Source of the DNA: Ornithinimicrobium sufpigmenti
Lineage (GTDB): Bacteria; Actinomycetota; Actinomycetes; Actinomycetales; Dermatophilaceae
Assembly: GCF_004322775.1 (NCBI RefSeq)
Contig: NZ_CP036403.1
Span: forward strand, 930,001 to 994,000
Direction: 5' to 3'
Length of the DNA stretch: 64,000 nucleotides
The notes below the pieces were generated by a model. The model was not told where the DNA came from, ran no database searches, and worked only from the letters and a program-made list of their open reading frames with translations. Position numbers and translations under genes: made by a program. Positions 55,314 through 63,931 of this stretch are shown one piece after another. Within the stretch, counting starts at the first letter, position 1. Each line of letters begins with the position of its first letter.

Positions 55314-55416
55314 CGGTCAGGGGCCCGGGTGAGCGACCTCCCCGCTGCCGAGGGAATGCCACCAGGGCTGAGACGCCATACCGGTCAGGTCTGCGGTCAA
55401 GCACCCCGGACATGCC

Positions 55417-55449
55417 ACGAGGCCCCGCGCCAGATGCGCGGGGCCTCGT
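55417..55449. terminator. Terminator hairpin shared by convergent genes
   Basis: Stem CGAGGCCCCGCGC with loop CAGAT and its complement, 13-14 bp. It sits between the glycosyltransferase stop (55313, rightward) and the cspA stop (55472, leftward), so it can serve both. Confidence 0.85.
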
Positions 55450-55471
55450 CGTGTCCTGGGGTGGACTCAAC

Positions 55472-55675
55472 TCAGAGAGGACGAACCTTCTCAGCCTGCG
55501 GGCCCTTGGGACCCTGGGTCACGTCGAACTCGACCTTCTGGCCGTCCGAGAGCTCACGGTAGCCCGACGAGTCGATCGCCGAGTAGTGAACGAAGACGTC
55601 AGCGCCCCCGCCGTCCTGCTCGATGAAACCGAAGCCCTTCTCGGAGTTGAACCACTTCACGGTGCCTGTTGCCAC
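55472..55675 (-). CDS. cspA: Cold-shock protein
   Basis: 67 residues from GTG 55675 ([18 protein letters not shown]). RNP1 KGFGFI and RNP2 VFVHYS form the single-stranded nucleic-acid surface of the OB fold. It melts RNA structure, mainly at low temperature. The 142 bp upstream, before the next leftward gene's stop, could be the long leader typical of cold-shock mRNAs. Confidence 0.95.
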   Translation of the reverse strand: MATGTVKWFNSEKGFGFIEQDGGGADVFVHYSAIDSSGYRELSDGQKVEFDVTQGPKGPQAEKVRPL

Positions 55676-55817
55676 TGGTGCTGCCTCATTCTTGATCGTT
55701 GACGGGGCCCACGTGCGCGGTACCTCCGGACTGCCCTGGTGCGCCTCCACGTGGTGCCCCCGATCGGTCGGGAGCACGCAAGGGTCGCGGACGCTCACCG
55801 GACAGGTAACGCCTACG

Positions 55818-56378
55818 CTAGCACTGGTTGGGCCCTGGTGTCGCACCCTGACGGCGGGTCGCCGTCTGTGTCGATGTGCTGGGGTCCGGATGCAGGGCGA
55901 CGAACAGCGACCATGGGTCGGCCTCCGGGTCCCGCGGACGCGCTGCGAACTCCTCCAGCAGGGCCGTCAGGCGGGCGCGGAACTCCTGCATCTGGGCAGG
56001 GGGCAGACGCAGCCCGAGCCGGGTCAGGTCGTGCTGCTCCGGAGGGACCTGCTCGATCTCGTCCAGGAACGCCTCGAGCACCCGCCCGGCCGAGGCGGGG
56101 GTCTGCAGCCACCACGACTTGCCGGTCGCCAGGTAGGGGATCTCCCGCGCCCCCCGCCGGCCGCGCCGGACCTCCTGCGCCTGCAGGAAGCCGGTGTCGA
56201 CCAGGGTGCGCACGTGGTGCAGCACGCTGGCGGGGTTCTTCCCGAGTGCCTCGGCGATCTCCCTGTTGGTCAGCGGCTCGTCCAGGCACAGTCGCAGGAT
56301 GCGCAGTCGCAGACCGGAGGCCAGCGCCCGCGCCTCGGCGTCGTCAGCCATCCGGCGCTGCGGTGCGGCAGGGGACAT
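55818..56378 (-). CDS. ArsR-like helix-turn-helix regulator
   Basis: 186 residues. Winged helix at about 18-70 ([40 protein letters not shown]). A longer C-terminal region, about 95-165, is helical with [20 protein letters not shown]. Related to the ArsR-like regulators paired with multidrug exporters. It is divergent from an MFS exporter and an inverted repeat lies between. Confidence 0.82.
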   Translation of the reverse strand: MSPAAPQRRMADDAEARALASGLRLRILRLCLDEPLTNREIAEALGKNPASVLHHVRTLVDTGFLQAQEVRRGRRGAREIPYLATGKSWWLQTPASAGRVLEAFLDEIEQVPPEQHDLTRLGLRLPPAQMQEFRARLTALLEEFAARPRDPEADPWSLFVALHPDPSTSTQTATRRQGATPGPNQC

Positions 56379-56393
56379 GACGCCACCGTAACA

Positions 56394-56450
56394 GTGATTG
56401 ACAAAGCCCTACCGGTCGTCGACGATGACTGATAGAGGAAAGTCAATCAC
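56394..56450. promoter_or_regulatory. Widely spaced inverted repeat between regulator and MFS exporter
   Basis: GTGATTGAC at 56394-56402 and its complement GTCAATCAC at 56442-56450. TTGACA at 56399-56404 overlaps the first half. A candidate operator for the leftward ArsR-like regulator. Confidence 0.55.
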
Positions 56451-56468
56451 TTGTGGTCAGGGGTCACC

Positions 56469-57767
56469 GTGTCGTCTACGTCCGTCGCGCCGCCGAGGCG
56501 CAGCCTCTTTCGCCACCGTGACTTCCGGCTGCTGTGGATGGGGGACACCGTGTCGGTGTTCGGCATGCAGTTCGTCGGGCTGGCGCTGCCGCTGCTGGCG
56601 GTGCAGCTGCTGCACGCCGACGAGTTCGAGATGGGGCTCCTGGCGATGCTCGAGTCGCTCGCCTTCCTGCTCATCAGCCTGCCGGCCGGGGCCTGGGTCG
56701 ACCGCTGGCGCAAGAAGCGGATCATCGTGGCCGGCGACCTGCTGCGGGCCGTCCTGCTGCTCACCATCCCGGCGGCCTGGCTGCTCGGCGCGTTGACCAT
56801 GACCCAGCTGTTCGTGGTCGTCTTCGCGGTCGGCTGCATCACCGTCTTCTTCGACGTCGCGAACCAGTCCTACCTGCCCCAGATCGTCGAGCCCGAGCAG
56901 ATCGGGGAGGGCAACGGCAAGCTCCAGGCGAGCCAGCAGACCGCGATGGTCGCCGGACCGGCCGCCGCCGGTGCCCTCGTCCGGCTGGTCGGCTCGCCGC
57001 TGACCGTCGCCGTCACCGCGGTCTGCATGGCGCTGTCGTCGCTCTTCGTCAGCCGGATCCGCCACCAGGAGCAGGCACCCGACCCCGAGCTGCGGCGCCC
57101 GATGCGGCTGGAGGTCAAGGAGGGGATGGCGTTCGTCCTGGGCCAGCCGTTGCTGCGGCGGATCGTGGCCTGCACCGGCCTGACCAACCTCGCGTCCGCC
57201 GCCGTGATGGCCCTCTTCGTCCTGTATGCCGTCCGCACCCTCGACCTGGCGGAGACCACGCTCGGCCTGGTGCTGTCGGCCGCCGCCGTCGGGGGCCTCC
57301 TCGGAGCCGTGACGTCAGACCGGTTCGCCCGGCTGGTCGGGGAGGGGCGCTCGATCCCCGTCTCGGCGCTGCTGGGCGGGGTGGCCGTGCTGTCGGTGCC
57401 CGCGGCCGCGACGCTGCCCGCCGTGCCCACCCTCCTGATCGGTCAGTTCGTCCTGTCCTGGGCGGTCGTGGTCTACAACATCGCCCAGGTGAGCTTCCGG
57501 CAGCGGCTCTGCCCCAGGCCGCTGCTGGGGCGGATGAACGCCTCGATCCGGTTCCTGGTCTGGGGACCGATGCCGGTCGGGGCTTTCCTGGGCGGGCTGC
57601 TGGGCCGCGAGGTCGGCGTGGCCCCCACCCTGTGGGTCTTCGCCGCACTCAGCGTGGCCGCCGCGCTGCCGGTGGTGGCCAGCCCGCTGATCTCCATGCG
57701 GCAGCTGCCCCGGGAGCTGGACGCACTGGCCGGGCCGTCCGGAGCGGAGCCACGCCGCGAGAGCTGA
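56469..57767 (+). CDS. MFS exporter (EntS-like)
   Basis: 432 residues from GTG 56469, with 12 membrane helices. The opening RSLFRHRDFRLLWMGDTVSV and the cytosolic loop AGAWVDRWRKKRIIVAGDLL are the signatures of the EntS/TetV drug and siderophore exporter group. Divergent from its probable ArsR-like repressor. Substrate unknown. Confidence 0.88.
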   Translation: MSSTSVAPPRRSLFRHRDFRLLWMGDTVSVFGMQFVGLALPLLAVQLLHADEFEMGLLAMLESLAFLLISLPAGAWVDRWRKKRIIVAGDLLRAVLLLTIPAAWLLGALTMTQLFVVVFAVGCITVFFDVANQSYLPQIVEPEQIGEGNGKLQASQQTAMVAGPAAAGALVRLVGSPLTVAVTAVCMALSSLFVSRIRHQEQAPDPELRRPMRLEVKEGMAFVLGQPLLRRIVACTGLTNLASAAVMALFVLYAVRTLDLAETTLGLVLSAAAVGGLLGAVTSDRFARLVGEGRSIPVSALLGGVAVLSVPAAATLPAVPTLLIGQFVLSWAVVVYNIAQVSFRQRLCPRPLLGRMNASIRFLVWGPMPVGAFLGGLLGREVGVAPTLWVFAALSVAAALPVVASPLISMRQLPRELDALAGPSGAEPRRES

Positions 57768-57794
57768 GGGAGCCCACCCCCTACCCTGACCGGC

Positions 57795-59108
57795 ATGGAC
57801 ACCACCCTGCTGGCGAACATCGCCCTGGTGCTGCTCTTCATCCTGGTCGGCGGCGTCTTCGCCGCGACCGAGCTCGCCATCGTCTCGCTGCGGCCCAGCC
57901 AGGTCGACGAGATCGAGCGCTCGGGCAGGAGGGGCGCCCGCACGGCGCGGCTGGTGCGCGACCCGAACGTCTTCCTCTCCGCGGTCCAGGTCGGGGTGAC
58001 CGTCGCCGGCTTCTTCTCCTCCGCCTTCGGCGCGGCCACGATCGCGCCCTACCTCTCCCGCTGGCTCGTGCGCCAGGGGATGGTCGCGGACGTCGCGGAC
58101 CCGGTGTCCCTCGTCGTGCTGACCCTGCTGATCGCCTACTGCTCGCTGGTCCTCGGCGAGCTGGTCCCGAAGCGGCTGGCGATGCAACGGGCGACGGGGT
58201 TCACCAAGGTCCTGGCCCCGCCGCTGGACCTCTTCGCCCGCGTGCTGCGGCCCGTCATCCGGCTGCTGTCCGCCTCGACCAACCTGGTGGTGCGGCTGCT
58301 CGGGGGCGACCCTGACGCGCGGGGGGAGGAGATGTCCTTGGAGGAGCTGCGCCGGGTCGTGGAGGACAACCGTGACCTGCGGCCCTACAGCCGCCAGATC
58401 CTCACCGACGTCTTCCGGGCCAGCGAGCGGACCCTCGGCGACGTGCTGCGGCCGCGGCCGGACGTCGACTTCCTGCGGGCCGACGACAGCGTCGCCGACG
58501 TCGACTCCTTCCTGCGCAGCACCAGCCGCAACCGCTACCCGGTGCTGGGGCAGAACGTCGACGACGTGCTCGGGTACGCCCACATCCGGGACCTGCTCGG
58601 CGTGGCCGACAGCCGGCGCGCCGACACGCACGTGCGCGAGCTGGTGCGCGAGATCGCCGCGCTCCCGGTGGTGCTCGGGGTGCTCCCTGCGCTGCGCGTG
58701 CTGCGCGAGCACAAGCAGCACATCGCGCTGGTCGTGGACGAGCACGGCGGGACCGAGGGCATCGTCACCATCGAGGACCTGGTCGAGGAGTTGGTGGGCG
58801 AGATCTACGACGAGTTCGACACCACGCTCGACCCCGAGGACTTCGACGTCACCGACGACGGCAGCGCCGAGGTCTCCGGCAGCCTGATCGTCGAGGAGCT
58901 CGAGGACGCCCTGCAGGTCAGCCTGCCGCGCGGTCCCTACGAGACGGTCGCCGGGCTCATCCTCGACCAGCTCGACCGGGTGGCCGAGGTCGGTGACCGG
59001 GTCGAGGTGCCAGGGGTGCGCCTGCGGGTGACGCAGATGGACGGCCTGCGCATCACCCGGGTCGCGGCCACCCGAACGCAGCCGCTGACCGACCCACCGA
59101 CCGGGTAG
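57795..59108 (+). CDS. CNNM/CorB-type transporter with CBS domains
   Basis: 437 residues. DUF21 membrane domain (about 1-190; GGVFAATELAIVSLRPSQVD, LGELVPKRLAMQR), CBS pair (about 215-340; PDVDFLRADDSVADVDSFLR, HGGTEGIVTIEDLVEELVGE), and a CorC/HlyC C-terminal domain (about 355-430). Called hemolysin family in databases; known members export or regulate Mg2+. Its start lies 28 bp after the MFS gene stop. Confidence 0.93.
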   Translation: MDTTLLANIALVLLFILVGGVFAATELAIVSLRPSQVDEIERSGRRGARTARLVRDPNVFLSAVQVGVTVAGFFSSAFGAATIAPYLSRWLVRQGMVADVADPVSLVVLTLLIAYCSLVLGELVPKRLAMQRATGFTKVLAPPLDLFARVLRPVIRLLSASTNLVVRLLGGDPDARGEEMSLEELRRVVEDNRDLRPYSRQILTDVFRASERTLGDVLRPRPDVDFLRADDSVADVDSFLRSTSRNRYPVLGQNVDDVLGYAHIRDLLGVADSRRADTHVRELVREIAALPVVLGVLPALRVLREHKQHIALVVDEHGGTEGIVTIEDLVEELVGEIYDEFDTTLDPEDFDVTDDGSAEVSGSLIVEELEDALQVSLPRGPYETVAGLILDQLDRVAEVGDRVEVPGVRLRVTQMDGLRITRVAATRTQPLTDPPTG

Positions 59109-59240
59109 GCGGTCGTCGCGTGAGGCGGTCCTGCGCTCTCGGTCCTGCGGATGTCGTGTGATGGCACCAGATTCGCAGGACCGGAAGCGCAGGACACCCC
59201 CGGCGGTCGACGACGGGACGGCGCCCCCGAGCATGGGGAC

Positions 59241-59573
59241 ATGAGCATCATCAAGATCAATGCGATCACCGTGCCCGCCGACAGCGGCGACGAGCTGGCC
59301 CACCGGTTCGCCGCCCGCGCCGGAGCCGTCGACGGCCAGCCCGGTTTCGAGGGGTTCGAGCTGCTGCGCCCCACTGACGGACGCGACGTCTGGCTGGTCC
59401 TCACCCGCTGGGCCGACGAGGAGTCGTTCGAGGCGTGGCGGTCCTCGGGCAGCTTCGCCCACGGCCACGGCCACGGCGGGCCGGCCGCGGACGAGGCGGG
59501 TGCGGCGCCGCGTCCGGTCGCCGTGTCGGCCGAGCTGTGGTCCTACGAGGTCGCGGGCGGCTCGGCCGGCTGA
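59241..59573 (+). CDS. MhuD-like haem-degrading monooxygenase
   Basis: 110 residues. IsdG/MhuD fold with Asn7 (MSIIKINAI), Trp66 (SFEAWRSS) and a haem-ligand His in FAHGHGHGG at about residue 74. The His-rich HGHGHG tract is longer than in M. tuberculosis MhuD. It cleaves haem to release iron and mycobilin. It could supply iron to, or remove haem from, the nearby globin-containing operon, but this is inference. Confidence 0.85.
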   Translation: MSIIKINAITVPADSGDELAHRFAARAGAVDGQPGFEGFELLRPTDGRDVWLVLTRWADEESFEAWRSSGSFAHGHGHGGPAADEAGAAPRPVAVSAELWSYEVAGGSAG

Positions 59574-59621
59574 GCCGGGCGAGCCCACCCAGCGCGGCTG
59601 AGCCGTCCTGGGGACGGGCGC

Positions 59622-61343
59622 TCAGGCCAGCCAGACGGTGGTGTCCTGGTGGATCGCACCGCCGTGCAGCAGGCCCGAGCAGGCCAGGACCTCCATCGCC
59701 TCCGGCAGCGGCACCGGGTCGATCCCGAGGTTGGCCACCACGGTCACGTCGGCCCCGTCGGGACGGGTGTTGCGGAACGCGAGCACCTCCGGCCCCAGGG
59801 GAGCTCCGGCGACCTCGGTCAGCCACTCCAGGGCACCGACGCCCAGGTCATGGTGCCGGCGCAGCGCCAGCAGCTCCCGGTAGAGCTCCAAGGTCGACCC
59901 CGGGACCCCCTGCTGACGGTCGACGGCATGCATCCCGTAGAGCAGGGGCTGCGGCAGCCACGGCTCGGACTCCTGCCCGGCACTGAAGCCGAAGCTCGGC
60001 TGGGCCGCGTCCCACGGCAGCGGGACCCGGGCGCCGTCCCGGCCGGTCTCGGCGTCCGCCGTACCGCGGGTGCGGTGAAAGGACGGGTCCTGCCGCACCG
60101 CGTCGGGTAACCCCGTGTGCTCCGGGAGGCCGAGCTCCTCGCCGTTGTAGAGGTAGGCGGAGCCGGGCAGCGCCAGCATCATCGTCGTGGCGGCCCGCGC
60201 CCGGCGCAGGCCGAGTGGTGCGTTCGGCTGCGGGTCCTGCGGGCCGATGCCGGTGGGCCGGCGCGAGCCGATCGGCAGGCCCAGCCGCGAGGCGTGCCGC
60301 ACCACGTCGTGGTTGGACAGGACCCAGGTCGTGGGCGCACCCACGGCGTCCGCGGCGGCCAGGGAGATGTCGACCACGCGGCGCAGGTCCGTGGTGCGCC
60401 AGGTGCCCTCCAGGAAGTGGAAGTTAAAGGCCTGGTGCATCTCGTCGGCGCGGACGTAGCGCATCGTCCGCTCCTGCGTGGGCAGCCACGCCTCGGCGAC
60501 GAGGATGCGGTCCAGCTGCGGGTCCGCGGTCGGGTTGTACTCCTCGAGCACCCGCCGCCATCCGCGGTAGATCTCGTGCACCCCGTCCTGGTCCCACATC
60601 GGCCCCAGGTTGTGCTCGGCGTCCCCCTCGCTGCCGGCCATGACCGCTCGCTCGTGCCAGTCCGGCATACCCTCGTCCTTGACCAGGCCGTGGGCGACGT
60701 CGACCCGGAAGCCGTCCACGCCGCGGTCCAGCCAGAAGCGCAGGATGTCGTGGAACTCGGCGACGACCTCGGGGTGGCGCCAGTTGAGGTCGGGCTGGGC
60801 GTCGTCGAACAGGTGCAGGTACCACTGTCCCGGGCTGCCGTCCGCCTCGGTCACGCGCGTCCACGCGCTGCCGCCGAAGACCGAGCGCCAGTTGTTCGGC
60901 GGCTCGCCCCCGTCACGGCCGGTGCCGTCGCGGAAGAGGTAACGCGCACGCTCCGGCGAACCCGGACCGGCCGCCAGGGCCTGCTGGAACCAGATGTGCT
61001 CGTCGCTGGTGTGGTTGGGCACCAGGTCGACGATGACCCGGATCCCCAGCGCGTGCGCGCGCTCCAGCAGGGCGTCCGCGTCGGCGAGGGTGCCGAAGAT
61101 CGGGTCCACCTGGCGGTAGTCGGCCACGTCATACCCGGCATCGGCCATGGGGGAGACGTAGAACGGGCTGACCCAGATCGCGTCCACGCCGAGGTCGGCC
61201 AGGTACGGCAGCCGGGCGGTGATCCCCGGCAGGTCACCGATCCCGTCGCCGTTGCTGTCGGCGAAGCTGCGCGGGTAGACCTGGTAGATGACGGCGTGGC
61301 GCCACCAGGCGGCGTCGTGGGACTGGGGAGAGTCTGAGGTCAC
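59622..61343 (-). CDS. GH13 alpha-glucosidase
   Basis: 573 residues from GTG 61343. The alpha-amylase barrel carries the family regions DLVPNHTS, DGFRVDVAHG (nucleophile Asp215), LVAEAWLP (acid/base Glu) and LSNHDVVR. Start VTSDSPQSHDAAWWRHAVIY matches oligo-1,6-glucosidase/trehalose-phosphate hydrolase-type enzymes without signal peptide, so it works in the cytosol. Three direct repeats lie upstream. Confidence 0.94.
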   Translation of the reverse strand: MTSDSPQSHDAAWWRHAVIYQVYPRSFADSNGDGIGDLPGITARLPYLADLGVDAIWVSPFYVSPMADAGYDVADYRQVDPIFGTLADADALLERAHALGIRVIVDLVPNHTSDEHIWFQQALAAGPGSPERARYLFRDGTGRDGGEPPNNWRSVFGGSAWTRVTEADGSPGQWYLHLFDDAQPDLNWRHPEVVAEFHDILRFWLDRGVDGFRVDVAHGLVKDEGMPDWHERAVMAGSEGDAEHNLGPMWDQDGVHEIYRGWRRVLEEYNPTADPQLDRILVAEAWLPTQERTMRYVRADEMHQAFNFHFLEGTWRTTDLRRVVDISLAAADAVGAPTTWVLSNHDVVRHASRLGLPIGSRRPTGIGPQDPQPNAPLGLRRARAATTMMLALPGSAYLYNGEELGLPEHTGLPDAVRQDPSFHRTRGTADAETGRDGARVPLPWDAAQPSFGFSAGQESEPWLPQPLLYGMHAVDRQQGVPGSTLELYRELLALRRHHDLGVGALEWLTEVAGAPLGPEVLAFRNTRPDGADVTVVANLGIDPVPLPEAMEVLACSGLLHGGAIHQDTTVWLA

Positions 61344-61380
61344 GACCGTCGAGGGTATGCGGTGCGGGCGGCGCGGGCGA

Positions 61381-61439
61381 ACCGTGTCGCCGGAGGCGAG
61401 CAAACCGTGTCGCCGGTGGCGGGCAAACCGTGTCGCCGG
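61381..61439. repeat. Three direct repeats upstream of the GH13 gene
   Basis: ACCGTGTCGCCGG occurs at 61381, 61404 and 61427, a 23-bp period. It lies in the 102-bp gap between the globin stop (61446) and the GH13 start (61343). Repeats at about two helical turns are typical of regulator binding, though no known motif matches. Confidence 0.65.
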
Positions 61440-61445
61440 TCGGGC

Positions 61446-61850
61446 TCAGGCCTCGGGGTCGTCCAGGGTGTTGACCATCGCCTGGGCGGCGTGGGCCATG
61501 TAGTCGCGCATGACCTGCTCGTCCATCGGACCGAGCCGGTCGCAGATCGTGTCGATCGCGGCGTTCATGTGCCGCAGCCAGCGGTCGCGCTGGGTCGGCG
61601 TCACCCGGTAGGGCGCGTGCCGCATCCGCAGCCGCGGGTGGCCCCGGGTCTCCTGGTAGGTGGTCGGGCCGCCCCAGTACTGCTCCAGGAAGAGCAGGAG
61701 CCGGTCCTGCGCCGGGCCGAGGTCCTCCTCGGGGTAGAGGTCGCGCAGCGGCGGGTCCTGCGCGACGCCCCGGTAGAAGGCGGCGACCAGGTCGACGAAC
61801 GTCTCGTGGCCGCCGACCCGGTCGTAGAAGGTCTGCTGGGTGGTGGTCAT
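61446..61850 (-). CDS. glbO: Group II truncated haemoglobin
   Basis: 134 residues from ATG 61850. Proximal His78 (RMRHAPYRV), B-helix Tyr25 and G8 Trp91 (RWLRHM), with GG in YWGGP, identify trHbII (GlbO type). It binds O2/NO and may aid respiration or nitrosative defence. Its ATG overlaps the stop of the upstream sigma-like membrane gene. Confidence 0.93.
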   Translation of the reverse strand: MTTTQQTFYDRVGGHETFVDLVAAFYRGVAQDPPLRDLYPEEDLGPAQDRLLLFLEQYWGGPTTYQETRGHPRLRMRHAPYRVTPTQRDRWLRHMNAAIDTICDRLGPMDEQVMRDYMAHAAQAMVNTLDDPEA

Positions 61851-63898
61851 CGAGCACCATTGTCCCAGACCGGTTCCAGGGCCAGCACCGTCGCGGTCGG
61901 GTGGCCCGGCACGGCTGGGAGCCAGACCCGGGGGGTGCGCTGGGCCTCGCCCACGGTGCCCGCGTCCGTCGCCGGCACGGTCAGGTCCTGCTGCACCCGC
62001 CAGGGGTCCAGCCGTCGGGGGCCCCAGCTGCCGACGTCCGGGGCACCGGGGGCGAGGGGGAGGGGCTGCACGACGACGCGCCCGTCCTGGAGGTGCTGGA
62101 CCAGCCCCCAGCCCTCGTCCCGGTCGGGCGCGGACCCCACGGGGGCGGCCCCGGTGAAGGCGACCAGCTCGGCCCCTCCCGGGAGTTCCGGCCCGCCCTC
62201 GAGCCGCAGATCGTGGCCCAGCCCGTCCTGGGGGACGCTCCAGGCCCCCACGAGGCGGTGGTCCCCGGTGTGGTCGGGGAAGTCGGCCGCAGCGCGCAGG
62301 TCGAGCGGGATGGCCTCCTCGGCGGCCGGCCGCGGCTGCCCCGGCTCCGCCCGCGTGGCCAGCACCTGGACGTCCTGCTCCATACCCTGGGTGAACACCT
62401 CGACGGTGACCGTCCTGCGCTGCCCGTCCGGAGGCCGCAGCCGCTCGGGCAGCGGGAACGTCCGGGACGTGCCCGGGAGGTAGACGACCCACCGGCCGTC
62501 GCGCAGGTCGAGCTGCTGACCACGCCAGCCGGGGTCCTCCGCCGCCAGGTCCCCGTCGTCGGTCACCGGCAGCCCGTCGACGAAGACGCTCACGCTACCC
62601 GCCCGACCCGCCCACACCTGCAGCTCGCTCCCGGCCGAGACGACCAGCGACTCCGCGAGGCGGGTCCGCCCCTCCCAGTCCCGGGGCACCAGCACCTCCT
62701 CGACGGCCGCCGCACCGGCCGGGACCTCCGGGGGCTCGGCCCCGCCCGCCTGACCGGGCAGGGGCAGGGTGCCGCTCAGCGCACCCTCGCGGTAGAGGGC
62801 CAGCGTCGCCCCGCCGGCGCGAGGCAGGTCACCGAGCAGCTCCACCTGGCCAGGACCGCTGACCGGTACGGCGGTGACCTGGTGCACCGGCGGCCCTTCG
62901 GTGCGCCCGGCGCACGGCAGGTCGACGCTCCCCGTGTCGGTGGTCAGCCGGGCCGAGGGCTGCTCGATGTGGGGGTCGGACGGTGGCAGGTCGCACCAGA
63001 GGACGGCGTAGGCGGCCGGCCCCCCGGGCAGGACGTGCCCGGCGTCCCAGGTCAGCTCGCGCACGGGAACGGCGTAGGGCAGGTCGACCACGCTCTGGCG
63101 CTGCAGGCCCATCGCCACGACCGGGGGCTCGCCGTCCTCGCCCAGGTGCCAGCCGTAGGGGGTGAGGTCCGGAACCTGACCGTCGGCATGGGCGTCGGCA
63201 TGGTCGTCGGCGTTGGGCGGGGTGTCGGCCCTGGCGTCGGGCTGGGCGTCGGGCTGGGTGAGCAGCGACCAGAGCAGGATCGCGACCCCGGCCGCGGCCA
63301 CGACCAGCAGCCGCGCGCCCCGTCGACGCGGCCGCTGCGGGCTGCCCGCAGCGGGGGTGCTGGCCTGACCCAGCGCGGCCGGCACCTCGGTTGCGGTCAG
63401 ATGGTGCCGCTCGGCGACCGCGTCGAGCGCTCGCTCCAGACCCGGCACGCCGGGCAGGAGCGCCTCCGCTCGACGGGGGGTCAGGCCCACCGCGGCGGCG
63501 GTCGCACCAACGTCCCAGCCGTGGGCGACGCGCAGGACCGTGACGGCACGGGCGCGGGGCGGCAGCCCGCGCAGGACGTCGTAGGCGTCCGCGTCCCGGT
63601 CCCGAACGGCTGCCGTGAGGACGTCCTCCTGGCCAGGGCCGTCCGGTCGGCCGGCCGTGCGCAGAAAGACGCGCACGAGGTCGGCGCGGAGGGAGGTGAG
63701 AGGGTCCAGCAGGTCGGGCGGGTCGGGCGGCGGAGTGGCCGTGGCGCGCCGGCGCTGGTTGAACTGTCGGGACTGCCGGGGCTGCCTGGGTTGGCGCAGC
63801 ACCTGCCCCACCAGGTCGAGAGCGAGGTCGGCATCGGCGGTGAGCATGACGGCGGTGCGGTGCAGCGCACCGAGGTCGGGGCTGACGCCGCCGGTCAT
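61847..63898 (-). CDS. Membrane protein with sigma-region-4-like N-terminal domain
   Basis: 683 residues. Cytosolic part (about 1-195) includes a helix-turn-helix region resembling sigma-70 region 4 (DVLRGLPPRARAVTVLRVAH then GWDVGATAAAVGLTPRRAEA). One membrane helix (about 203-221, RLLVVAAAGVAILLWSLL) is followed by a large extracytoplasmic region (about 225-683) rich in Pro, Gly and Asp. No region-2 RNA polymerase contact is seen, so it is not a normal sigma factor. Function unknown. Coupled to the truncated haemoglobin. Confidence 0.7.
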   Translation of the reverse strand: MTGGVSPDLGALHRTAVMLTADADLALDLVGQVLRQPRQPRQSRQFNQRRRATATPPPDPPDLLDPLTSLRADLVRVFLRTAGRPDGPGQEDVLTAAVRDRDADAYDVLRGLPPRARAVTVLRVAHGWDVGATAAAVGLTPRRAEALLPGVPGLERALDAVAERHHLTATEVPAALGQASTPAAGSPQRPRRRGARLLVVAAAGVAILLWSLLTQPDAQPDARADTPPNADDHADAHADGQVPDLTPYGWHLGEDGEPPVVAMGLQRQSVVDLPYAVPVRELTWDAGHVLPGGPAAYAVLWCDLPPSDPHIEQPSARLTTDTGSVDLPCAGRTEGPPVHQVTAVPVSGPGQVELLGDLPRAGGATLALYREGALSGTLPLPGQAGGAEPPEVPAGAAAVEEVLVPRDWEGRTRLAESLVVSAGSELQVWAGRAGSVSVFVDGLPVTDDGDLAAEDPGWRGQQLDLRDGRWVVYLPGTSRTFPLPERLRPPDGQRRTVTVEVFTQGMEQDVQVLATRAEPGQPRPAAEEAIPLDLRAAADFPDHTGDHRLVGAWSVPQDGLGHDLRLEGGPELPGGAELVAFTGAAPVGSAPDRDEGWGLVQHLQDGRVVVQPLPLAPGAPDVGSWGPRRLDPWRVQQDLTVPATDAGTVGEAQRTPRVWLPAVPGHPTATVLALEPVWDNGAR

Positions 63899-63931
63899 GG
63901 GGCCATCCTCCCGCCCCCGGAAGGTCGCGCG

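Noticed and set aside
55330..55400. TPP-riboswitch-like GGCTGAGA
   Set aside because: The surrounding stems and the GAACCTGAT box are missing, and no thiamine gene follows; a chance match before a terminator.
57315..59588. Minus-strand open frame of 757 codons
   Set aside because: Antisense to the MFS and CBS-domain genes, with low-complexity Arg/Gly/Asp/His content.
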